A stretch of DNA of 64,000 nucleotides from Spirosoma sp. KCTC 42546. Its GTDB lineage: Bacteria > Bacteroidota > Bacteroidia > Cytophagales > Spirosomataceae. Of the stretch, positions 58,540 through 64,000 are shown one piece after another. Position 1 is the first letter of the stretch; each line of letters starts with the position of its first letter. Under the pieces are notes generated by a model. That model was not told the origin of the DNA. It did no database searches and was given only the letters and a program-made list of their open reading frames with translations. The translations under genes and the position numbers were made by a program. The stretch lies in the NCBI RefSeq assembly GCF_006965485.1, contig NZ_CP041360.1, forward strand, positions 4,940,501 to 5,004,500, in the 5' to 3' direction.

Positions 58540-58606
58540 TTTAGGGCTTTACGGGCCAAAACAGGCCATTGCGGGCCGCAGGGGTGTTCTCCCCGTGGTC
58601 ACATTC

Positions 58607-58641
58607 AAAAGCGCCCAAATCAGCTTGATTTGGGCGCTTTT
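58607..58641. terminator. 16-bp perfect terminator hairpin
   Basis: AAAAGCGCCCAAATCA and its complement flank the loop GCT; T-rich on both sides, so it can end transcripts in both directions, notably that of the VOC gene. Confidence 0.8.
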
Positions 58642-58775
58642 TCTTTATTACAAGCGTTTTAATAGCAAGAAAATACCAGCAACTTCCAATTAGTAAGCAA
58701 GGCTGAATCAGACTCAAAGTTGCAAAACAGTGCCCTTTCTTAGCCATTTTCCTTTCGAAACAAAGTAGCAATAAC

Positions 58776-59171
58776 CTATATTTCTCCTGGAGACGTGCTG
58801 AGGGGCGTGAAAAAGTTTACCAAATTACCATCCGGATCCCTGAACAGTAATGAACGATTCCCCCAGGGCATGGTCGTTGGTTTCTGAATGACCATCTCGC
58901 CCAGGATGTCGACTAACTTTCCATATTCGGCATCAACGTCATCAACACGGAATTCAATAATAGCCGAATGGTTGTCAGCGGGCTTGGCTACGTTGTCACC
59001 TCCAAACAGCTGTAAGGTTCGTGTGCTAGCAATTGCCAAGGTCGCCGTTGGCGTATGCAACTCAGCGAAATCTTCTGTATAGTGCGTTATTGACCTACCT
59101 GTAACCTGCTCATAGAACCGAACAAGCGGTTTGATGTCTGCGGTAATAATCCGAACTGAGGCAAAATTCAT
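58776..59171 (-). CDS. VOC/glyoxalase-family protein
   Basis: 131 residues with paired beta-alpha-beta modules of the vicinal oxygen chelate fold: F-A-S-V-R-I-I-T-A-D-I-K-P-L-V-R-F-Y at the start, I-I-E-F-R-V-D-D-V-D-A-E-Y in the middle and L-F-R-D-P-D-G-N-L-V-N-F-F at the end. Members include lyases, dioxygenases and drug-resistance proteins; the specific reaction is unknown. Ordinary chromosomal gene beyond the prophage. Confidence 0.8.
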   Translation of the reverse strand: MNFASVRIITADIKPLVRFYEQVTGRSITHYTEDFAELHTPTATLAIASTRTLQLFGGDNVAKPADNHSAIIEFRVDDVDAEYGKLVDILGEMVIQKPTTMPWGNRSLLFRDPDGNLVNFFTPLSTSPGEI

Positions 59172-59703
59172 AGGGTATCTGCGTTTTTAAATGACACAAA
59201 ATAATCCACATCCACTGACAGCCCTATGTCAGTAGCTCTATTGCAATTCCTTGGTTCTACCGGATTTCGATTCAGCTTATCGAGCGATTTACCTACATCT
59301 TGAGCCAAGCGTAATACTGATTCAGATGGTGCAACAGCCAAGCAACTTCAGTGAGACACTGATAATGGAGTTTTAGAAGTCATGACATGTCATAGTCACT
59401 TGGACTCTTTGAATGAATCAGCCACAAAGTAGCCTAGTCAAATTGAATTTGGCAGCAGATAACTACGAAAATAGACTATCACTCCGGCATCCATCTGCTT
59501 ATTATCTAAAGCTGCGTTCGGATTTGCCCTCTGAACATACAAGCTTTTTGTGGACGCAGTGAAACTCAATCCTCGATATAAAACAAGTTAATTTCGTGTT
59601 TTCCTTTCAACAAATCCTCAATTGAGTACTTTTACTTATAGTATACACTAAATTTTTATGGATATTTTAATCCTGACCATGTAAGGCTTTATTAATTTTA
59701 GGC
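59172..59703. other. intergenic region, no gene seen
   Basis: About 530 bp without a supported gene; short broken frames only. Possibly a decayed gene next to the insertion site. Confidence 0.4.
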
Positions 59704-59937
59704 GTGAATCGTCAACTTACACAACTATCGCCCCTGCTCACTCTCCTTATTTCGGCGCTCCTAATCGCTGGTGCATACCTTTTCCCCTTTGAGAGTAATT
59801 ACACACTACTTTGCTTTGTTACTTCATTAGGCTTTTCTTTATTAAGTATTTTCCTAAAACGCAATGCTGTAAAGTACATCCCACTTTTCGTGAGCCTATC
59901 AATCTCTTGGCTTTCCGGTCTCAAGCGGGTTAAATAG
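59704..59937 (+). CDS. small membrane protein (77 aa), GTG start
   Basis: Two or three hydrophobic segments (L-L-T-L-L-I-S-A-L-L-I-A-G-A-Y, L-C-F-V-T-S-L-G-F-S-L-L). Not recognised. Confidence 0.4.
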   Translation: MNRQLTQLSPLLTLLISALLIAGAYLFPFESNYTLLCFVTSLGFSLLSIFLKRNAVKYIPLFVSLSISWLSGLKRVK

Positions 59938-60042
59938 TAGCTGGGTATTTTTCACCTTTATTCGTTCGTAGTTGCCAGCCGGTAGTTGAAGCCACTAGAT
60001 AAAAGTTTGCGTATCATTAACTTAGTAATGCATTGACATTTA

Positions 60043-60306
60043 ATGATTTTGTATTATTTTGAACCGAAATATTACTCGTTATGCACTAACATGTTACTTG
60101 CAATTGCTTTTCTTTTCGCCCTTGGGCTTGTTGCCCCTAAGCTAGTTACCCAGTCCAGATTTACGCTTAAAGGGCGTTGCCCAGAATGTAAATCGACTGA
60201 GCTAAACCGGACGCATAGGCCTCCCCTAGCTAAACCGTTCCCAATGAAACGCTATTCCTGCGACCACTGCCGGCATAAGTTTTACCAGGTTTTCACAATG
60301 CCCTAA
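60043..60306 (+). CDS. membrane-anchored zinc-ribbon protein (87 aa or shorter)
   Basis: One N-terminal helix (L-L-A-I-A-F-L-F-A-L-G-L-V) and a zinc-ribbon with C-P-E-C and C-D-H-C (two CxxC, 29 apart). ATG at 60091 gives a cleaner start at the helix. Function unknown. Confidence 0.5.
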   Translation: MILYYFEPKYYSLCTNMLLAIAFLFALGLVAPKLVTQSRFTLKGRCPECKSTELNRTHRPPLAKPFPMKRYSCDHCRHKFYQVFTMP

Positions 60307-60393
60307 ACAGATAAAGGTTACTAGGAGCAATCAGCGGATATAGTCCCCAACTGGTAATAAACATTGGGGATCAGCTCATCTGTGCCTACATTC

Positions 60394-60444
60394 ATTAGCC
60401 TATGAAAGTCCTCCGGCAATCAAGTCAGACTTTCATAGGCTAAT
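60394..60444. repeat. 17-bp inverted repeat, terminator-like
   Basis: ATTAGCCTATGAAAGTC and its exact complement flank a 17-nt loop. No T tract, so terminator, or a structured RNA, or a protein site. Confidence 0.5.
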
Positions 60445-61021
60445 TGGTAGCTAACTTATTTCGATTAAGATGCGGTAAGAGCAAGTTCAATATTCTTTCT
60501 CTAAATGATAGCTTATTGGTTTCCACGGATTCACCACTTTGTATCCATTGATAGCTGTTTGACAAATTAGGAATACCATCCTCACTATTTACCTAGCCTA
60601 AAGGGAATCTCTCACCTGATGCCGAAAAAATCGGTCATGTACTTTTTTAATTGTTCTTCGTTGTGAAGCCTTTTTGTTACTTAAATAAAATAACAGAAAA
60701 CAATATAACAGTATATTGTTTACACTATTTTCATTAAACACACAAACATTACAAAATGAAATAAGCAGGAGTTTAATGAACGCTATCCTGTTGAATTACA
60801 ATAGATTCCTGATCAGATTTTAAGAATTTAGTTAAACTATCTTATTGGCTTCACTTTAGGGTAAATCTGGTATAATTTCTAAACAGATAAATTACATTTC
60901 TAAGCCAGCTAATTTTATACTAGTAAAAATTTAACCAGAGTTTATTAACGCTTTTAAATCTTATTTTTCCGTTTTTCTTCCTATCAAAAAGTTCATTTTA
61001 GGCTTAAAATTTCACAAAATC

Positions 61022-61055
61022 TACATATCATAGTTATAATTAACTATGATATGTA
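61022..61055. repeat. 34-bp near-perfect palindrome
   Basis: Arms TACATATCATAGTTA and complement with TAAT between them, about 75 bp before the small membrane gene at 61131. Suits a dimeric operator or a strong cruciform. Confidence 0.5.
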
Positions 61056-61130
61056 ACGCTCAGTAAATTTCGCATAAGTACATCTTCTAAATGAATAAGT
61101 TTGTACTAATCATTCACCGTAACATAACTC

Positions 61131-61238
61131 ATGAAAACGAATTACCTCATCTCAGCTACTTGGTTAGCAGTGCTTCTCATTGCATCCTTCCTCTTCCTGT
61201 TTGCCTTAAAAGGCCTTTTTAACCTCATTTTCATCTAG
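61131..61238 (+). CDS. micro-protein with one membrane helix (35 aa)
   Basis: M-K-T-N-Y-L then a hydrophobic core (A-T-W-L-A-V-L-L-I-A-S-F-L-F-L-F). Preceded by the 34-bp palindrome. Confidence 0.4.
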   Translation: MKTNYLISATWLAVLLIASFLFLFALKGLFNLIFI

Positions 61239-61802
61239 GTTTAACTCCGACAAATTAGTCAGGCGGGCCAGCTACAGCTAGTCGCTTATTCTCCTATTCT
61301 ACCTTGTATGGAAATCATCTCCGGTTATGGTCGCTATTGTTCTTCGTTGCCAGTAAGTTGTACTGGATCGCTTTGGCAAGGTTATGGAGGTTGGCTATAT
61401 CGGGTGTGCTCATTTTTACTTGTAGAGCCACCCCGCCGTCAATCTAGGCTAACTCGTTCCGCTTGCCAGGCAGTACCCGTCCATATGGAGTACACTATTC
61501 TTAGTTATTATTCCCATTGCAGTATAACTCCCTGCACTCCCATATTGTCAATATGCCCACAGGTAACTTTAGTAACTACTGTAGCCAGACTCCGACCGGC
61601 AACCGGTAGAATTCCTTATAGTATGTTTGCTCCATTGAATAGACTGATTGCTACTGTATAGCTGAGCGATCAGTTTCGCTGCTTCACTTTTTTCGTTGCC
61701 GGGATTTAAACGAATACAGGTCATGGAGGTCTGTATTCGTTCGTTTTTGCTCTATAAAACAACTAAATAAGGGGGCCTTGAAGCTATTTGCGTACTGGTT
61801 AG
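61239..61802. other. intergenic region
   Basis: No supported gene. A 117-codon open frame at 61308 is Cys-rich and low in helical content and was not accepted. Confidence 0.4.
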
Positions 61803-62060
61803 CTATTTTCCTACATCCTGGTTACTTGTCAATAACCGGATGGCTTCTACCAGTTCTATACGTTTACGAGTGTAATAAACCAGTTCCTGGGCCGCATTGG
61901 TGTGCATAGTCCCATCTTCTGACGATGCACCACCTAATGTAAATAACTCAATGGTATCGTACAGTTCGTCAATCAAAGCGTCACACTGACGGATCATATC
62001 CTCTAGTTGCTTCCTCTGGTGGCCAACATTCGGGTCGTTTTCATGGCTGGGCTGGCTCAT
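61803..62060 (-). CDS. hypothetical helical protein (85 aa)
   Basis: Starts M-S-Q-P-S-H-E-N-D; helical (D-M-I-R-Q-C-D-A-L-I-D-E-L-Y-D-T-I). ATG 62060 chosen over 62090. Unknown. Confidence 0.5.
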   Translation of the reverse strand: MSQPSHENDPNVGHQRKQLEDMIRQCDALIDELYDTIELFTLGGASSEDGTMHTNAAQELVYYTRKRIELVEAIRLLTSNQDVGK

Positions 62061-62797
62061 AGTCGTAACTGGAATGCCAGCTTCTCTCATCTGGCTTTAT
62101 TACTATTTTTGAGGCCCGCCAGAAACAGTTGCAACCAGAGGCTCTATGGCCAACAAAGAGGTCAATGACACGAAGCTACTCCCTACAGCTAATGAATTGA
62201 TCAACAGTAGGAATAGTATTCAAAAAAGTCAATTAGCAGCTATTGATCATAAAATTTTTCTGTTAATTAAAGGACTCAATTAACAGAAAGGCAGAACGCT
62301 ATATTATATGAATATCAAATATTATAAACTAAAAAGCAATAATTATTAAAATATAATAGCCATATAACTAAGAAATAGGCAATTATATGTAATTTTGGTA
62401 ACAAATAACAATACGTATAAGCCCATTCAATTAGCTTACTGGTATTGTCCGGATTTCCTGCTCATGCAGACTTATGCTTCAGCATTGACTTATTGACAAA
62501 ATGCCAGCAAACATATCAAGTAGAAGTGTACAAATTTGTAGTGTATCTCAGACAAGCTACAAGCGATTGCATCTTATTTTAACAGCTATCAGAAATTATA
62601 CAGTTAATTAGCACTCTTATTTATATGGATCTTTATAGGTTGCAGAGCTATTACAGCTCAAAAAATCAAAAAAACTTTATCCTAACCCTGAGTACCTTAT
62701 CTTTCTCTCGATCAACTGGAAAGAGGCAGCCTTGCGCCTAAAACTGCGAAAAACTAAACTTCTGTCGTCTAAAGTTACCACTGGCAATTTGTAACCT
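62061..62797. other. intergenic region upstream of the PAS protein
   Basis: Over 700 bp with no gene recognised. Contains the hairpin at 62257-62289 and probably the promoter of the sensor gene. Confidence 0.4.
62257..62289. terminator. 12-bp perfect hairpin
   Basis: TTTCTGTTAATT and its complement flank a 9-nt loop. Terminator-like. Confidence 0.45.
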
Positions 62798-64000
62798 ATG
62801 AACTCACCTCTCCAACGCCGATTTAATCGTCTTAAGCACCAGTTGGCATGCCAGCAAAAGGAGCAACGGCGGATCGAGCGACGGTTGAACATAAAGAAAA
62901 TACAGCTTGATAAGTCAAAAGAGCAATGTCGCCTGCTCACTGCTACCTTGAACCAGCATCTAGAAAGTAAGTGGGAGCAAGAGCGGCAAAGTGAATACCA
63001 TTACCGCCAACTTATCGACTCGGTTCGGGATATAATTTTTAAAATTTCACCTGAGGGTTATTTCACCTTCGCAAATTCGATGATGGAGAGCTGTTTCGGC
63101 TACGCTCAGTCGGAATTGATAGGTCGGCATTTCGTCCATCTCGTATTACCAGATTATAGAGCCAGATTGATCGCATTCTATCAAACAATGCTTCAAACTG
63201 GGCAGCCACACACCTATATTGAGTTCCCGGCCCGAACGAAGGATGGTTCGACAATTTGGATTGGCCAGACGGTTAGTTTGGTTAAAAATGATCAGCAGGT
63301 TCTTGAACTGGTGGCCGTTGCGCGGGACATTACCCAACGTAAATTAACCGAAGATTCTTTTCAACTCACCCAGGCTCGCCTGGAGTCACTTATTACAAAC
63401 CTGCATACGGGTGTGCTGGTGGAAGATGAAAACCGAAAAATCATCCTGACCAATCAGCTCTATTGTGATCAATTTGGCATAAACCGAACACCCGAATCGC
63501 TGGTTGGCCAGGCGTACTTATACGTGGCCGTTCCACCCGCCAGTTTGTTCAGGGATGCCGATCAGTTTTTGGATCGGATGAACGAAGTAGTAGATAACCA
63601 ACTCGCGGTCAGGGATGAGGTGATTCATCTGTCCGACGGGCGAATCATGGAGTGGGATTATATTCCTATCTGGCTGACTGACCACTACCGGGGGCACCTG
63701 TGGAAGTATAGAGATATCACTCAGAAGTACCAGTCGGACGAGCGTATCCGCAAGAGCGAAGAAAAGTATCGAACCATCATGAATACGATGGAGCTCGGGT
63801 TACTCGAGGTCGACAACAATCAAACGATTTTGCGCGCTTACGAACGCTTCTGCAACATGATGGGCTACACCCAGGAAGAACTGGTGGGCAAAAATGCAGC
63901 CGAATTACTTGTCCATCCTGAGTTTAAGCCGGTGATTGACCAGCAGCAAGGGCAACGGGAACGCGGAAACGCGGGTTCTTACGAGTTAGCATTAATTCGT
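62798..64000 (+). CDS. multi-PAS sensor protein (probable histidine kinase), 3' end beyond window
   Basis: 401 codons, open to the window edge. A basic coiled-coil start (about 1-70) leads to PAS 1 (about 70-185: Y-R-Q-L-I-D-S-V-R-D-I-I-F, then G-R-H-F-V-H-L, closing V-A-R-D-I-T-Q-R-K), PAS 2 (about 195-315, ending W-K-Y-R-D-I-T), and the start of PAS 3 (Y-R-T-I-M-N-T-M-E-L-G-L-L-E-V-D and G-Y-T-Q-E-E-L-V-G-K). Bacteroidota proteins of this layout usually end in a histidine kinase. No membrane helix is seen, so it is cytoplasmic. Output domain not visible. Confidence 0.75.
   Translation, partial: MNSPLQRRFNRLKHQLACQQKEQRRIERRLNIKKIQLDKSKEQCRLLTATLNQHLESKWEQERQSEYHYRQLIDSVRDIIFKISPEGYFTFANSMMESCFGYAQSELIGRHFVHLVLPDYRARLIAFYQTMLQTGQPHTYIEFPARTKDGSTIWIGQTVSLVKNDQQVLELVAVARDITQRKLTEDSFQLTQARLESLITNLHTGVLVEDENRKIILTNQLYCDQFGINRTPESLVGQAYLYVAVPPASLFRDADQFLDRMNEVVDNQLAVRDEVIHLSDGRIMEWDYIPIWLTDHYRGHLWKYRDITQKYQSDERIRKSEEKYRTIMNTMELGLLEVDNNQTILRAYERFCNMMGYTQEELVGKNAAELLVHPEFKPVIDQQQGQRERGNAGSYELALIR

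Larger units (their letters stand above)
58458..58775. other. right end of the prophage region
   Basis: No gene recognised between integrase 2 and the VOC gene. It should contain attR. Holds an inverted repeat (58515-58539) and a strong terminator (58607-58641). No tRNA gene is visible here. Confidence 0.5.
60307..61130. other. long AT-rich intergenic region with two large palindromes
   Basis: No gene recognised. Palindromes at 60394-60444 and 61022-61055 are the notable features. Confidence 0.5.

Noticed and set aside
58458..58775. tRNA gene as integration site
   Set aside because: No cloverleaf or CCA-like end could be seen beside integrase 2; the strong structure there is a terminator.
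61308..61661. 117-codon plus-strand open frame
   Set aside because: Cys-, Ser- and Pro-rich with no domain or helix pattern and no neighbour support; most likely chance.

Overview
The window looks like a piece of a Bacteroidota chromosome, most likely Cytophagales and close to Spirosoma. The clues are tyrosine integrases with the Bacteroidota arm/SAM-like layout, a secreted lipase whose C-terminal repeat is typical of Cytophagales surface proteins, and a multi-PAS sensor protein. No rRNA, tRNA or CRISPR array was seen. All functions come from reading the sequence and recalling families; no database search was run.

Layout. (1) 1-2139, minus strand: a small regulatory phage-like cluster (XRE repressor, two unknown proteins, AntA-type antirepressor, HNH nuclease cut by the window edge), probably the edge of another element. 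(2) 2200-13670: a strikingly AT-rich accessory island, mostly plus strand. It holds a putAbiC-type abortive-infection protein, membrane proteins, a membrane-tethered solute-binding domain, a lipase, gene fragments, and a two-gene module made of a protein with an RX4H (HEPN-type) motif followed by a large four-helix membrane protein. (3) 13719-58.5 kb: a lambdoid or siphovirus-like prophage.

Prophage. Late genes lie in two divergent blocks. The plus block (22120-30294) carries membrane/lysis genes, M15 endolysin, terminase subunits, portal and a MuF-type head protein with a C-terminal HExxH domain. The minus block (21899-13719) carries scaffold, decoration, capsid, connectors, major tail protein, an SGNH-hydrolase tail fibre, a frameshifting tail chaperone pair and only the N-terminus of a tape measure protein. 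The rest of the tail is missing exactly where the AT-rich island begins, so the prophage is probably defective in tail assembly. A leftward set (35549-30272) holds a first tyrosine recombinase, UmuDC and small genes. The early operon (49877-36437, minus) holds a Cro-position protein, KilA-N, HTH proteins, a replication protein whose gene contains five 21-bp iterons (probable origin), a helicase-methyltransferase fusion and a C5 methyltransferase. The repressor at 49999 reads the other way across a clear operator region. Next come moron-like genes full of local duplications (50.7-57.0 kb) and a second integrase (57132-58457), which marks the right end.

(4) 58.6-64 kb: chromosomal flank with a VOC-family protein, small membrane proteins, long intergenic stretches with strong palindromes, and the start of a multi-PAS signalling protein.

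Genes within each block are tightly packed, often with ATGA or TGATG stop-start overlaps, which I used to choose starts and to find short genes. Strongest candidates for something new: the HEPN-motif/membrane pair (10347-13666), the two- or three-gene cassette beside integrase 2 (54783-57040), and the MuF metallopeptidase-like fusion (28504-30294).
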